Of a stretch of DNA of 55,557 nucleotides, positions 1-9,697 are shown piece by piece. This stretch comes from Hyphomicrobiales bacterium (GTDB lineage Bacteria > Pseudomonadota > Alphaproteobacteria > Rhizobiales > Beijerinckiaceae). Under the pieces are notes generated by a model. That model was not told the DNA's origin. It saw only the letters and a program-made list of their open reading frames with translations, and made no database searches. Where the stretch lies: assembly GCA_019237205.1 (NCBI GenBank), contig JAFAHO010000224.1:1-55557 (forward strand), given 5' to 3'. The position numbers and the translations under genes are program-made. Every line of letters begins with the position of its first letter. Position 1 is the stretch's first letter.

Positions 1-614
1 CGCGGCTTGGCGACGAGCGCCGCCGCCTTGCTCATCGCATGCGCGAGCAGCGTCGACTCGGGCACAAGTGCGTTGACGAGGCCGAGCTCCCGCGCGGTCT
101 CGGCATCGAAGGCTTCCGCGAGCAGCAGGAGCTCCGACGCCCTTGCCCGGCCGAATCGTAAGGGGACGAGCAGCGAGGAGCCAGCCTCCGGAACGAGGCC
201 CAGATTGACGAAAGGCATGTGGAAGCGCGCGCCGGGCGAGGCGTAGACGAGGTCGCAATGGAAGCAGAGCGTCGCGCCGACCCCGACCGCCAGCCCCTGG
301 ACCGCTGCGACCAGCGGCTTTTCGAAACGCGCAAGCCTGCTGGTGAACCGCCAGGCGGGAGCGTCATGCATATCGCGCGACCCGACGGCGCCGGTTGCGA
401 GCGCGAGGAAATCGGCGATATCGTTGCCGGTAGTGAAATCCCCGCCGTTGCCGCTGAGAACGAGAGCGCCAACGTCCGGATCGCGTGCGGCCTCGTCGAA
501 GGCCTCGATCAGCGCTTCGTACATCGCGCCGGTGATCGCGTTCTTCTTTTCCGGCCGGTCGAAGGCCGCCGCCATGACGGCGCCGTCTCGCCTCACTTCG
601 ATTCCTTGCGTCAT
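1..614 (-). CDS. enoyl-CoA hydratase/isomerase family protein (3' part missing)
   Basis: Crotonase-fold enzyme that probably hydrates an enoyl-CoA in fatty-acid or organic-acid breakdown. The visible 204 residues begin MTQGIEVRRDGAVMAAAF and contain the two oxyanion-hole segments (GGDFTTGNDI near residue 69 and GVGATLCFHCD near 109) and a VPEAGSS segment carrying the usual catalytic glutamate. The frame runs off the left edge, so about 50 C-terminal residues are missing. The ATG overlaps the stop codon of the acyl-CoA dehydrogenase by four bases (ATGA), so the two are translationally coupled and likely act in consecutive steps. The family is secure; the substrate cannot be told from sequence. 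Confidence 0.9.
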   Translation of the reverse strand, partial: MTQGIEVRRDGAVMAAAFDRPEKKNAITGAMYEALIEAFDEAARDPDVGALVLSGNGGDFTTGNDIADFLALATGAVGSRDMHDAPAWRFTSRLARFEKPLVAAVQGLAVGVGATLCFHCDLVYASPGARFHMPFVNLGLVPEAGSSLLVPLRFGRARASELLLLAEAFDAETARELGLVNALVPESTLLAHAMSKAAALVAKP

Positions 615-2401
615 GCGCTGTCCGCCAGAATGGCTTCATGGGTCTGCTGCGACGCGGAGCCAGCCGCGATGGCGCGCGCGAGGCCCGGCGCCACCGGAAG
701 CAGTTTCTCAGCGAAGAAACGGGCGAGACCGACGCGCGCAAGCTCGCCGCCGTTCCCCTGGACGGCGAGCGCCTCGGCCGCCAGCCCCGCCTTCGCCAGG
801 CATGCGCCACCGAGCGTTAGTCCGAACAGCCGCAAATATTGCGCGGCGCCGGCCAGCGCCGACTCTTGGTCGCTCTGAAGCCATCCGCGCATGGCGATCG
901 TCGCGGCATCGAGCGCGTCCGCCGCGTCGGAGAGGACCGCGGCCGTGCCGCCGAACCCGTCGCCGCCAGTCCCTGCGACTTGCCGCGCGACCGAGCGGAT
1001 GCCGGCGATTTCGTTTCTCACCGTTTCGCCGCCAGCCAGCGGCAGCTTCCGCTGCACGAGATCAATCGCCTGCACCCCATTGGCGCCTTCGTAGATCGCA
1101 GCGATGCGCGAATCCCGTGTGTGCTGAGCCGCGCCCGTCTCCTCGATGAAGCCCATGCCCCCGTGGACCTGCACGCCGAGCGAGGCCGCTTCGTCGCCGA
1201 TGTCCGACGAGAAAGCCTTGGCGATCGGCGTCAGCAGCGCGGCGCGATCGGCGCCGGCGGCCCGCGCTTCCGCAGTCCGTCCGTGGCTCGCAAGATCGAG
1301 CGACGCGGCGGTCAGATGACAGACGCCCCGCGCCGCCTGGACGTTCGCTTTCATCGTCATCAGCATGCGCTGAACGTCGGCGTGCTCGATGATTGGCGCC
1401 ATGCCGTCGCCGCCTTTCGGGCCGCGGCCCTGGCGCCGCTCGCGCGCAAATGCGAGCGCCTGCTGGTAGGCGCGCTCGCCGACGCCCACCCCTTGCGTCC
1501 CGACCGCGAGCCGCGCGGCGTTCATCATCACGAACATGGCCGCAAGACCGCGGTTCTCTTCGCCGATGAGCCAGGCCTTGGCGCCCTCGTTCTCGCCATA
1601 GATCATGACGCAGGTGGGCGAAGCATGGATGCCGAGTTTGTGTTCGATGCTGGCGCAACGCAAATCGTTGCGCTGGCCCAGCGAGCCGTCTGGATTGATC
1701 AGGAATTTGGGCGCAAGGAACAGCGAAAGGCCGCGCGTGCCGGCGGGCGCGTCGGGGAGGCGCGCAAGCACGAGATGGACGATGTTTTCGACCATGTCGT
1801 GCTCGCCGTAGGTGATGAAGATCTTCTGGCCGAAAATGCGATAGGAGCCGTCGCCGGCGCGCTCCGCGCGGGTCCTGACGGCGTTGAGGTCGGACCCGGC
1901 CTGCGGCTCCGTCAGGTTCATCGTTCCCGTCCAGCGGCCCGCGATCATCTTCGGCAGGTAGAGGTCGAGCAACTCGCGCGAACCGAAAGCCTTCAGCGCG
2001 CCGATCGCGCCTTCGGTCAGCAGTGGGCAAAGAGCAAACGCCATCGACGCCCCGTTCCAGATTTCGGTACAGGCGACGTTGACCTGATGCGGCAATCCCA
2101 TCCCGCCGAATTCGGCCGGCGCCGAGACGCCGCCCCAACCGGCCTCCGCCCAGCGTCGATAAACGTCGCCAAACCCAGCCGGCATGGCGACGACCCCGTT
2201 TTCGTAGCGCGCGCCGATGAGGTCGCCCGCACGATTGAGCGGCGCGATCTCCTCGGTCGCGAAACGCCCCGCCTCGGCGACGACGGACGAAATTGTCTCC
2301 CAGTCGCAATCCGCATCCAGTTCGGAGCCGATCATTTCAGGCAGGCCCGCGACGGCCTTGAGCGAAAACAGAATATCGCGGACAGGCGAACGATAGGACA
2401 T
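611..2401 (-). CDS. acyl-CoA dehydrogenase (large, DmdC-like family)
   Basis: FAD enzyme of 596 residues that oxidises an acyl-CoA to the 2,3-enoyl-CoA. It has the N-terminal helical domain, the middle-domain signature MNLTEPQAGSD at residues 161-171, the segment QVHGGMGFIEE at 411-421, and the catalytic-base segment YEGANGVQ at 437-444 (Glu438). The extra ~150 C-terminal residues mark the long subfamily that includes DmdC (methylmercaptopropionyl-CoA dehydrogenase) and uncharacterised long-chain enzymes. The adjacent hydratase matches a beta-oxidation or DMSP-demethylation-like pair, but nothing visible fixes the substrate. It is divergent from the Sua5 gene across about 134 bases. Confidence 0.93.
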   Translation of the reverse strand: MSYRSPVRDILFSLKAVAGLPEMIGSELDADCDWETISSVVAEAGRFATEEIAPLNRAGDLIGARYENGVVAMPAGFGDVYRRWAEAGWGGVSAPAEFGGMGLPHQVNVACTEIWNGASMAFALCPLLTEGAIGALKAFGSRELLDLYLPKMIAGRWTGTMNLTEPQAGSDLNAVRTRAERAGDGSYRIFGQKIFITYGEHDMVENIVHLVLARLPDAPAGTRGLSLFLAPKFLINPDGSLGQRNDLRCASIEHKLGIHASPTCVMIYGENEGAKAWLIGEENRGLAAMFVMMNAARLAVGTQGVGVGERAYQQALAFARERRQGRGPKGGDGMAPIIEHADVQRMLMTMKANVQAARGVCHLTAASLDLASHGRTAEARAAGADRAALLTPIAKAFSSDIGDEAASLGVQVHGGMGFIEETGAAQHTRDSRIAAIYEGANGVQAIDLVQRKLPLAGGETVRNEIAGIRSVARQVAGTGGDGFGGTAAVLSDAADALDAATIAMRGWLQSDQESALAGAAQYLRLFGLTLGGACLAKAGLAAEALAVQGNGGELARVGLARFFAEKLLPVAPGLARAIAAGSASQQTHEAILADSA

Positions 2402-2535
2402 AGAGCCCTCGGATCTTGCGTTTCCCGCGGACCGGCGGCGACCAGCTCGTGACGTATGTCGCCGTTTCGCCGATCCCGCAGATCCAGACTATGTATAGAC
2501 GGGCTTCGGCGCAATGCGCGCTCGAAGGAGAACTC

Positions 2536-3519
2536 ATGGCTTTTACGCGCCGAACGACGCATGTCGCTCCGGCGACGGCGGAGTCGATCGCCGCTGCGGC
2601 CGCCTGCCTTCGCGCCGGCGGCCTTGTGGCGATGCCGACCGAGACTGTCTACGGCCTTGCTGCTGACGCGACTTCGGACGCCGCGGTCGCGGGCATCTAT
2701 GCGGCCAAGGGACGCCCGACGTTCAACCCGCTCATTGCGCATGTCCTCGACGTCGCGGCGGCGCGACGCCAGGGCGCATTCACCCCTGAGGCGGATAAGC
2801 TCGCCGAGGCTTTCTGGCCGGGGCCGCTCACGCTCGTCGCGCCGGCCGCCCCGAGCTGTCGCGTCAGTCTTTTGGCCCGCGCGGGTCTCGACACCCTGGC
2901 GATCCGCGTCCCCGCGCACGAAACGGCGCGCGCGCTGATCGAGGCGGCGCAGACGCCGCTCGTCGCCCCTTCGGCCAACCGCTCCGGCCGGGTCAGTCCG
3001 ACAACCGCCGCGCATGTTCTGGCGGATCTCGAAGGAAGGGTCGACTTGATTCTCGACAGCGGGCCTTCGCGCCATGGCCTCGAATCAACCATCGTCGCGT
3101 GCCTCGTTCAGGGACCCACGCTGCTGCGGCCGGGCGCGATCGCGCGCGAGGCGATCGAAGGCGTCCTTCAGGCGCCGCTCGCCGTTCGGGACAAAGCGAC
3201 AAGGGCGCCCAATGCGCCAGGGCAACTCCAATCGCACTATGCGCCGCGCGCCCGGGTTCGGACCGAGGCCACGGACGTGGAGAGCGACGAGGCCGCGCTC
3301 GATTTTGCCGGCGCACTCGCTGAAAGCGCGGCGGCCGCGCGTCTCGATCTGTCGCCCAATGGCGACCTCGTCGAGGCCGCATCGAACCTCTTCGCCTATC
3401 TACGCGCCCTGGACGAAACCGGAGCGCCGCGCATAGCCGCAGCTCCGGTTCCCCACCGCGGCCTCGGCGCCGCGATCAACGACAGGCTCAAACGCGCGGC
3501 CGCCTCCCGAGAGGCCTGA
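2536..3519 (+). CDS. L-threonylcarbamoyladenylate synthase (Sua5/YrdC/YwlC)
   Basis: Makes threonylcarbamoyl-AMP from threonine, bicarbonate and ATP, the first step of t6A modification of tRNAs reading ANN codons. The 327-residue protein has a YrdC-type domain (about 15-205) with MPTETVYGLAADA near 33-45, KGRPTFNPLIAHV near 58-70 and PSANRSGRVSPT near 150, followed by the C-terminal Sua5 domain. This makes it the long Sua5 type rather than the short TsaC type. The ATG at 2536 is chosen because GAAGGAG lies just upstream; the frame is open back to 2416, but that extension lacks homology-like content. Confidence 0.93.
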   Translation: MAFTRRTTHVAPATAESIAAAAACLRAGGLVAMPTETVYGLAADATSDAAVAGIYAAKGRPTFNPLIAHVLDVAAARRQGAFTPEADKLAEAFWPGPLTLVAPAAPSCRVSLLARAGLDTLAIRVPAHETARALIEAAQTPLVAPSANRSGRVSPTTAAHVLADLEGRVDLILDSGPSRHGLESTIVACLVQGPTLLRPGAIAREAIEGVLQAPLAVRDKATRAPNAPGQLQSHYAPRARVRTEATDVESDEAALDFAGALAESAAAARLDLSPNGDLVEAASNLFAYLRALDETGAPRIAAAPVPHRGLGAAINDRLKRAAASREA

Positions 3520-3621
3520 GGGCCGCGGCTGAGACGAATTGGATTTTGATGGCGGGAATTGCAGAATTGCAGCCATGGCAGGCAAGGTGATGATCGACGG
3601 ACTGCAACCGGCCCCAAAGGC

Positions 3622-4542
3622 ATGAACGCGGAACTCAGCTGGGACGAATTCCGACTGGTCAAGGCGATCTCGGATTCGGGTTCGCTTGGAGGCGCGGCGG
3701 AAGTCCTTGGCCTCAATCATTCGACCGTCTTCCGGCGACTCACGGCGCTCGAGATCGCTGTCGGAGCGCCCCTGTTCGAGCGGTCCCGCGAAGGATATCG
3801 GCCGACTGCGGCGGGCGAGGAGATGATCTCGCTTGCGACCACCATGGCCGATTCCATCGTGGAGTTTCAGCGCAAGCTCGCGGGTCGCGACGTCAGACCC
3901 ACGGGCCTGTTGCGCGTGACCACGGTCGAGACGATCGGACAGCAAATCCTTCCGGCCATCCTGGGGCAGTTTCAGGCTCAATATTCGGGCGTTGTTATCG
4001 AACTGACGCTGTCGGGTGAAATCCTCAATCTGTCGCGCCGAGACGCGGACGTCGCCATCCGCGTCACCAACGATCCTCCCGAAACCCTGGTCGGACGAAG
4101 ACTGTGCGCCGTCCGATGGGCCATCTACTATCGACGCGACCTCGTCGCCGCGTTGGGATCCCAGCCCCTGGAAGCGGCGCCGTTCATCGGGTTTGCCGGG
4201 GACTTCCGTCGGCCGGCGGGGCGGCGTTGGATCGAGACTCATGTCCGTCCGGGGCGGCTTGTCAGCAAGGTCAACTCGGTCCTCAACATGCGCGAACTCG
4301 CGGTTCAGGGCCTTGGGGCGGCCCTGCTGCCTTGCTTCCTCGGCGACGTCAGCCCAGCTTTGATTCGGCTCGCGCCTCCGCTTGCGGAACTTGAGGCGGG
4401 TCTCTGGATCCTCACGCATTCGGACCTGCGCCGATCGGCGCGGGTCCGCGCCTTCATGGATTTTGCCGGCGCGGAAATCGCGAAGCAACGCCGCCTCTTC
4501 GAAGGCGCTGACGGGGAGGACGCAGTCGCGCGGCTGGTCTGA
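3622..4542 (+). CDS. LysR-family transcriptional regulator
   Basis: A 306-residue LysR-type regulator. The N-terminal winged helix (about residues 5-65) includes SDSGSLGGAAEVLGLNHSTV and a following FRRLTALE recognition region, and the C-terminal two-lobed effector-binding domain starts near residue 95. The ATG at 3622 gives the usual family length and begins right at the helix; upstream in-frame starts such as TTG at 3559 add only unconserved residues. It lies 102 bases downstream of sua5 in the same direction. No divergently transcribed target is adjacent, so its regulon cannot be read from context. It is not obviously the arabinose regulator. Confidence 0.88.
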   Translation: MNAELSWDEFRLVKAISDSGSLGGAAEVLGLNHSTVFRRLTALEIAVGAPLFERSREGYRPTAAGEEMISLATTMADSIVEFQRKLAGRDVRPTGLLRVTTVETIGQQILPAILGQFQAQYSGVVIELTLSGEILNLSRRDADVAIRVTNDPPETLVGRRLCAVRWAIYYRRDLVAALGSQPLEAAPFIGFAGDFRRPAGRRWIETHVRPGRLVSKVNSVLNMRELAVQGLGAALLPCFLGDVSPALIRLAPPLAELEAGLWILTHSDLRRSARVRAFMDFAGAEIAKQRRLFEGADGEDAVARLV

Positions 4543-4674
4543 TGCCGGTTGCGGCCGCGGCGAAGACTCGAAAGCGGTCCGCCTTTGCAGCTTTCTTATG
4601 CCCGGCCGCGCCCATCGATATGGAGCCTTTGCGCTCCAGAATGCTATCAGCGCCGAGGAAAAGGGGTGGGCTCT

Positions 4675-5010
4675 ATGTTCAGGAACGCTCTGCGCGCTTC
4701 GATTGGCGCGCGGGCGCAGAAACTGGACGCGAGGGCCTTGCGTTCGAGGCCGGCGGCCATCGCACGCTTCATCGCCGAGTCGGCGTTCGCCGCCTTCGTC
4801 GTCGCGCTGCTCATCGGGTGGTTGATCTCGCGTCCGGGTTCGGATTTGGCGGCCGGGCGCGGATCCCAATGCGTCAGTCGCGGCCGGGGGGGCGTCTTCT
4901 GCGCGGAGCCCGCTCACGGCCCAGCCTTTTCTCACCCGGACGACGACTGCGCGAGTCTCGGAAAGGGCGGCCGGATCTGCTTCGCCCGACCGGCCTCAAC
5001 CGGATCGTGA
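4675..5010 (+). CDS. small single-pass membrane protein with a duplicated Cys motif
   Basis: I do not recognise this 111-residue protein. It starts MFRNALRASIG at an ATG preceded by an AAGGGGTGGG ribosome-binding stretch, has a basic N-terminus, one hydrophobic segment (AFAAFVVALLIGWLI, about 36-50) and a tail holding four cysteines in two similar units. The first unit is QCVSRGRGGVFCAEPA and the second is DCASLGKGGRICFARPA. By the positive-inside rule the Cys tail should be periplasmic, where the pairs could form disulfides or bind metal. Third-position GC is high, as expected for a real gene here. It lies between the LysR gene and an exported protein on the same strand. Confidence 0.55.
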   Translation: MFRNALRASIGARAQKLDARALRSRPAAIARFIAESAFAAFVVALLIGWLISRPGSDLAAGRGSQCVSRGRGGVFCAEPAHGPAFSHPDDDCASLGKGGRICFARPASTGS

Positions 5011-5110
5011 ACAGCCGGCGCCCGGGCTTGCCAACGGACGCCGGTCAGGTCTATGCAAATGCCGTTGTCGGCGCGCATCGTGCGCGGCGACCTTGCGGGG
5101 GGATCTACCC

Positions 5111-5551
5111 ATGAAGACCATCACGCGCCGCAGTCTGATCGTGTCCGGCGCTGCTCTGGCGACAGGCGGCCTGTTGACGTCCGCCGACGCGGCGACGGGA
5201 TCGATCACGCTCCACATCGTCGCCGCGGGGTTCATATTTGGCGTCTCCGGCGGAAGCGGCGTCTTGACCCTCGGGGGACAGCAATTCCCCTTGTCGATCG
5301 GCGGGATCAGCGCCGGCGCCACGATCGGCGCGTCTGGAACGGACCTGGTTGGGACCGCCTCCCACATCCATCAGCCGGCCGACATCGAGGGCATTTATTC
5401 CGCGGTTGGGGCCGGACTGTCGGTCGCTGGCGGGCGCTCGGCGGCGCAACTTTCGAACGCGCGCGGCGTCATTCTGCGGCTGAGAGGCCGTCAGGTTGGC
5501 TTCATGTTCTCGCTCGACCTCAGCGGCATGCAGATTTCGCTGAGATCCTAA
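5111..5551 (+). CDS. Tat-exported small Gly-rich protein, possibly EipA/DUF1134-like
   Basis: A 146-residue protein with a twin-arginine-like signal (MKTITRRSLIVSGAALATGG, cleavage probably after SADA near residue 27). The mature part is rich in Gly, Ala and Ser with alternating beta-strand patterning, for example GGSGVLTLGGQQFPLSIGG and AAQLSNARGVILRLRGRQ. This pattern resembles the EipA/DUF1134 and Ysc84-like periplasmic families, but I cannot confirm membership. The ATG at 5111 directly precedes the signal peptide; a GGGGGG stretch about 8 bases upstream may serve as ribosome-binding site. It is convergent with araD across 50 bases. Confidence 0.7.
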   Translation: MKTITRRSLIVSGAALATGGLLTSADAATGSITLHIVAAGFIFGVSGGSGVLTLGGQQFPLSIGGISAGATIGASGTDLVGTASHIHQPADIEGIYSAVGAGLSVAGGRSAAQLSNARGVILRLRGRQVGFMFSLDLSGMQISLRS

Positions 5552-5601
5552 GAGAACCGATCCGAGCGCGGTGGGATGAAGCTTCGCGCCGCCGCGGTCG
5601 C

Positions 5602-6333
5602 TCAGGATTGTTTGGCGGTCGGGGGCTTGGCGTCTTCTAGCGCCTGGCCGTAATAGGCGCCCGCGCCGTGCTTCCGCTTGAAATGCTTATTGAGCAGCTC
5701 CGTCTCGATCGGCTCGAGGCCGGGCGCAAGCTGGAGCGACATCAAGGCCATGTGGGCGATGCATTCGATTGCGACCGCGGCCTCGACCGCCTTACTGACA
5801 TTCGGCCCCCAGGCAAAGGGCGCATGCCGATTGACCAACACCCCCGGAAAGTCTGCCGGATCAAGGCCCCGCATCCGCTCGACAATCACATTGCCCGTCT
5901 CCCATTCATAAGCCGAGGCGATCTCCTCGAGCGTCATCTTGCGGGTGACCGGCACCTCGCCGTTGAAATGGTCGGCGTGAGTGGTGCCGAAGATCAGGAT
6001 CGGCCGGCCGGCCTGGGCGAAGGCGGTCGCATGAGAGGAATGCGTGTGGACGACGCCGCCGATTTCCGTGAACGCGAGAAAAAGCCGCCGGTGCGTCGGC
6101 GTATCCGACGAGGGATTGAGCCGCCCTTCGACTTTGCGTCCGTCGAGATCAACGACCACCATGTCCTCGGGGGTGAGAGACGCATAGTCGACGCCGCTCG
6201 GCTTGATCGCGAACACGGCGCTGGACCGGTCCAGCGCGCTGGCGTTGCCGAAAGTGAGGTTGATGAGGCCGTGGCGGGGCAGGGCGACGTTGGCCTCGAA
6301 CGACTCGCGCTTGAGCTCCGTGAACCGACCCAT
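5602..6333 (-). CDS. araD: L-ribulose-5-phosphate 4-epimerase
   Basis: Zinc-dependent class II aldolase-family epimerase that converts L-ribulose 5-phosphate to D-xylulose 5-phosphate, the last step of L-arabinose breakdown. The 243 residues include the phosphate-loop segment LTFGNASALD, the metal-ligand motif HTHSSHATAFAQ, GTTHADHF, and VNRHAPFAWG with the third zinc histidine. Length matches E. coli AraD (231). It is the last gene of the arabinose operon, 34 bases after araA. Confidence 0.95.
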   Translation of the reverse strand: MGRFTELKRESFEANVALPRHGLINLTFGNASALDRSSAVFAIKPSGVDYASLTPEDMVVVDLDGRKVEGRLNPSSDTPTHRRLFLAFTEIGGVVHTHSSHATAFAQAGRPILIFGTTHADHFNGEVPVTRKMTLEEIASAYEWETGNVIVERMRGLDPADFPGVLVNRHAPFAWGPNVSKAVEAAVAIECIAHMALMSLQLAPGLEPIETELLNKHFKRKHGAGAYYGQALEDAKPPTAKQS

Positions 6334-6367
6334 CGACTTCCAGCCCCCGACCCGTTCGAACGACCGC

Positions 6368-7876
6368 TCAGGCGCGGAACCCTTGCGCGAGATAATAGTA
6401 GACGTCGTTGGCCCGCAGGTCCTGCTTCAAGCTGGAAAGGGTCACGCCGTCGCCGATCCTGACCAGCTCGATGTCGGCGATCGTCGCGAAATCCTCGAGC
6501 ATTTCGGCCGTTACGCTATAGCTGAAGCCGGTGTGGTGCGCTCCGCCTGCGAGAATCCAGGCAGCGCAGGCCGTCTTGAAGTCAGGCTTGCACTCCCAGA
6601 CCGCGCGCGCGACCGGAAGCTTGGGCAGCGCGGGATGGGCGACCGCCGTGACCTCGTTCACGAGCAGACGAAAGCGGGCGCCGAGGTCGATCAGGCTCGC
6701 GTTGAGCGCCGGCCCCGGGGGCGTATTGAAGACGAGGCGGACCGGATCCTCCTTGCCGCCGATGGTCAGGCGGTGAATCTCGAGCGACGGTTTGGCGGTA
6801 GCGACCGACGGACAGATTTCGAGCATATGCGCGCCGAGAACCAGATGGCCGTCGGGCGGAAGATGGTAGGTGTAGTCCTCCATGAACGACGTGCCGCCGG
6901 GAAGCCCGTCGCCCATCACCTTCATCGCGCGCACGAGCGCAGCCGTCTTCCAGTCGCCCTCGGCGCCGAAGCCGTAACCGTCCGCCATCAGCCGTTGCGG
7001 CCCCAGTCCCGGCAGCTGCCTCAACCCGTGCAGGTCCTCGAAGGTCGTGGTGAAGCCCTTGAACCCGCCTCCGTGCAGAAAAACGCGCAATCCGAGCTCG
7101 AGCCGAGCGCCATATAGGAGCGACTCGTGCCGCTCGCCCCCTTTGCGCAATTCCGGCGCGACGTCGTAACGCTCCTCGTATTCGCCAGCCAAGGCCTTCG
7201 CCTCGGCGTCCGAAACGGCGCCGACCGCCGTCGCCAACTCGCCGACGCCAAAGCCGTTGGTGGCGAAGCCGAACTTCATCTCGGCTGCAACCTTGTCGCC
7301 TTCGGTCACGGCGACCTGGCGCATGTTGTCGCCGAAGCGGCAGAATCTGGCGCCCTGCCAGTCGCGCCACGCTCGCGCCGCCCGCATCCAGGCGCCGATG
7401 CGGTCTTGAACCTCCGGGTCCGACCAATGACCGACGACCACCTTGCGGGAAAGGCGCATGCGCGAATGAATGAAGCCGGCCTCGCGATCCCCGTGCGCCG
7501 ACTGGTTCAGGTTCATGAAGTCCATGTCGATCGTCGCCCACGGCAGATCGCGATTGAACTGCGTGTGGAGATGCAGGAAGGGCTTGCGAAGCGCGTTCAG
7601 GCCACGAATCCACATCTTTGATGGCGAAAACGTATGCATCCAGAGGATCAGCCCGGCGCAGTTTTCGTCGGAATTCGCCTCCATGCAGAGCGTGGCGATC
7701 TCGTCCGGCGTAGTCAGCAGCGCCTTGGAGATAGTCTTCAGCGGCAGTTTGGGCGAGTCCGCGAGCGCCCCGGCGATGTCGCGCGCGTCGGCCGCAACCC
7801 GTTGCAAAGGGCCTGGTCCGTAGAGATGCTGGGAGCCGCAAACAAACCAGATTTCCGGAGCAGCGAGATTGATCAT
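6368..7876 (-). CDS. araA: L-arabinose isomerase
   Basis: Converts L-arabinose to L-ribulose in the cytoplasm. The 502-residue protein begins [20 protein letters not shown], the classic AraA N-terminus. It carries all four expected metal ligands in their motifs: Glu in [13 protein letters not shown], Glu in [11 protein letters not shown], His in [11 protein letters not shown] and His in [11 protein letters not shown]. Length matches E. coli AraA (500). It sits between araB (91 bases upstream) and araD in one transcript with its own sugar importer. Confidence 0.97.
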   Translation of the reverse strand: MINLAAPEIWFVCGSQHLYGPGPLQRVAADARDIAGALADSPKLPLKTISKALLTTPDEIATLCMEANSDENCAGLILWMHTFSPSKMWIRGLNALRKPFLHLHTQFNRDLPWATIDMDFMNLNQSAHGDREAGFIHSRMRLSRKVVVGHWSDPEVQDRIGAWMRAARAWRDWQGARFCRFGDNMRQVAVTEGDKVAAEMKFGFATNGFGVGELATAVGAVSDAEAKALAGEYEERYDVAPELRKGGERHESLLYGARLELGLRVFLHGGGFKGFTTTFEDLHGLRQLPGLGPQRLMADGYGFGAEGDWKTAALVRAMKVMGDGLPGGTSFMEDYTYHLPPDGHLVLGAHMLEICPSVATAKPSLEIHRLTIGGKEDPVRLVFNTPPGPALNASLIDLGARFRLLVNEVTAVAHPALPKLPVARAVWECKPDFKTACAAWILAGGAHHTGFSYSVTAEMLEDFATIADIELVRIGDGVTLSSLKQDLRANDVYYYLAQGFRA

Positions 7877-7967
7877 GAGCCCCCTCGCGAGAGTGCCCGC
7901 TTCCCTCGGCCCTCGTGGTTGGGCCGCCGCGGTTTGGTCGAATGGAAAGAGCGGTTTTGCATGAGCG

Positions 7968-9629
7968 TCAAGCGCGCTGCGCGTATTTGATCTCGATCAG
8001 GGTCTTCATGACGCGCGACAGATCGGCCGATTTCGTCAAGCCTCCGAAGCTGTCATGCAGGTCGCGGTAAAGCGCGTAGAGCCGATCGTAAACCTTTCGG
8101 TTCTCGGCGACCGGTTCGTAGTGCGCCGGCTTCAAGGACGTCATCGCCGCCTCGGCGGTCGCGAAGTCTGGATGCGCGCCGGCGAGCACCGCCGCGGCAA
8201 TGGCGGAGCCGAGAGCGCAGGTCTGGCTCGAGCCCGCGACATGCATCGCGCAACCAGTCACGTCAGCATAGATCTGCATCAGCAACGGGTTTTTGTCGGC
8301 GATTCCGCCGGTGCAGACAACCTTGTCGATCCGCACGCCGTATTCTTGAATGCGTTCGATGATCGCGCGCGCGCCGAACGCCGTCGCTTCGATAAGCGCG
8401 CGATAGATATCGGCGCGCGTCGTATAGAGGTCCTGCCCGATGAGAAGGCCGGACAGCAGTTGATCGACGAGGATGGTCCGGTTGCCGTTGTTCCAGTCGA
8501 GCGCCAGCAATCCGGCCTGCCCAGGCTTCTGGCTCGCCGCCTCGGCGCTCAGTTGCTCGTGAAGCGCGGCGTCGCCGCCACAGACGCCCTCGACCCACCA
8601 CTTGAAGATGTCGCCGACGGCCGACTGTCCGGCCTCGATGCCGAAGTAGCCCGGCAGTATTGCGCCTTTGACGATGCCGCAGATGCCCGGAATGTCGGCG
8701 ACGCGCTTGTCCGCTGAGACGACGGCGCAGTCGCAGGTCGACGTTCCGATCACCTTGACGAGCGTGCCCTCGCTGACGCCGCAGCCGATCGCGCCGTAAT
8801 GCACGTCGAATTCGCCGATTGCGACCGGAATGCCCGCCGCGAGACCAAGCCTTTCGGCCCATTCCGGGCAAAGCGAGCCGGCCGGCTCGGTTGCGTCATA
8901 GGCTTTTTCGTAGAGGCGATCGCGGAGATTGGCGAGCCGGGGATCGAGCGCGCTGAGGAACTCCTTGTCCGGAAGACCGCCCCAATCGTCGGAATAGAGC
9001 GCCTTGTGGCCGGCGGCGCAGACGCCTCGTTTGACAAGCCGCGGATCGGCGACGCCGGCAAGCACGGACGGCGCCCAGTCGGCGAGTTCAACCCACGAAT
9101 AGGCGGCCTCGAATGTCCCCGGCGCGACATTGAGGCAATGCCAGATCTTGGCCCAGAACCATTCGGACGAATAGACCCCGCCGCATTTGGCGATGAATTG
9201 CGGGCGCATCTTGGCGCAAAGCTCGGTGATCCTGGCGGCTTCGCGCCAGCTCGTGTGGTCCTTCCAGAGCCAGCACTGGGCGTTGAGATCACGTTTCCAA
9301 GGCTCGGTGAGGGCGAGAGGCTGGTTTTTCTCATCGACCGGCAGGGGACTCGACCCCGTCGTATCGACCCCGACGCCGACGACCTTCGCGGGAGTGAAAT
9401 CGCGCTTTCCGGAAGCCTCCGCGAGAGCTCCCTTGATGCTCTGCTCCAGTCCGAGGAGATAGTCGCCGGGATGCTGCCTGGCGAGACGGCCGTCCAGCGG
9501 ATCGAGCAGGACGCCTTGGACGCCGGAGGGATAGTCGACGACGCGGCCGCCGTATTCCGCGCCGTCGGTTGAGCGCACGACGAGCGCCCGCACCGAGTTG
9601 GTGCCAAAATCGACGCCTATCGTGAACAT
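7968..9629 (-). CDS. araB: ribulokinase
   Basis: FGGY-family kinase that phosphorylates L-ribulose at O5 with ATP. The 553 residues start with the ATPase-fold segment [20 protein letters not shown], followed by [16 protein letters not shown] and [14 protein letters not shown], and near the C-terminus the adenosine motif [15 protein letters not shown]. Length and order fit AraB (566 in E. coli). It lies between the periplasmic binding protein and araA, so uptake and catabolism are co-expressed. Confidence 0.96.
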   Translation of the reverse strand: MFTIGVDFGTNSVRALVVRSTDGAEYGGRVVDYPSGVQGVLLDPLDGRLARQHPGDYLLGLEQSIKGALAEASGKRDFTPAKVVGVGVDTTGSSPLPVDEKNQPLALTEPWKRDLNAQCWLWKDHTSWREAARITELCAKMRPQFIAKCGGVYSSEWFWAKIWHCLNVAPGTFEAAYSWVELADWAPSVLAGVADPRLVKRGVCAAGHKALYSDDWGGLPDKEFLSALDPRLANLRDRLYEKAYDATEPAGSLCPEWAERLGLAAGIPVAIGEFDVHYGAIGCGVSEGTLVKVIGTSTCDCAVVSADKRVADIPGICGIVKGAILPGYFGIEAGQSAVGDIFKWWVEGVCGGDAALHEQLSAEAASQKPGQAGLLALDWNNGNRTILVDQLLSGLLIGQDLYTTRADIYRALIEATAFGARAIIERIQEYGVRIDKVVCTGGIADKNPLLMQIYADVTGCAMHVAGSSQTCALGSAIAAAVLAGAHPDFATAEAAMTSLKPAHYEPVAENRKVYDRLYALYRDLHDSFGGLTKSADLSRVMKTLIEIKYAQRA

Positions 9630-9697
9630 TCGCGCTCCCTCTCCTTGAACTCAGGCGCCGGCGACCGAGCGCCGGCGCCATTCTCGCATTGACTTCG

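Noticed and set aside
3622-4542. The LysR gene as regulator of the arabinose operon
   Set aside because: It is separated from araD by two unrelated genes on the other strand and is not divergent from the operon; no evidence links them.
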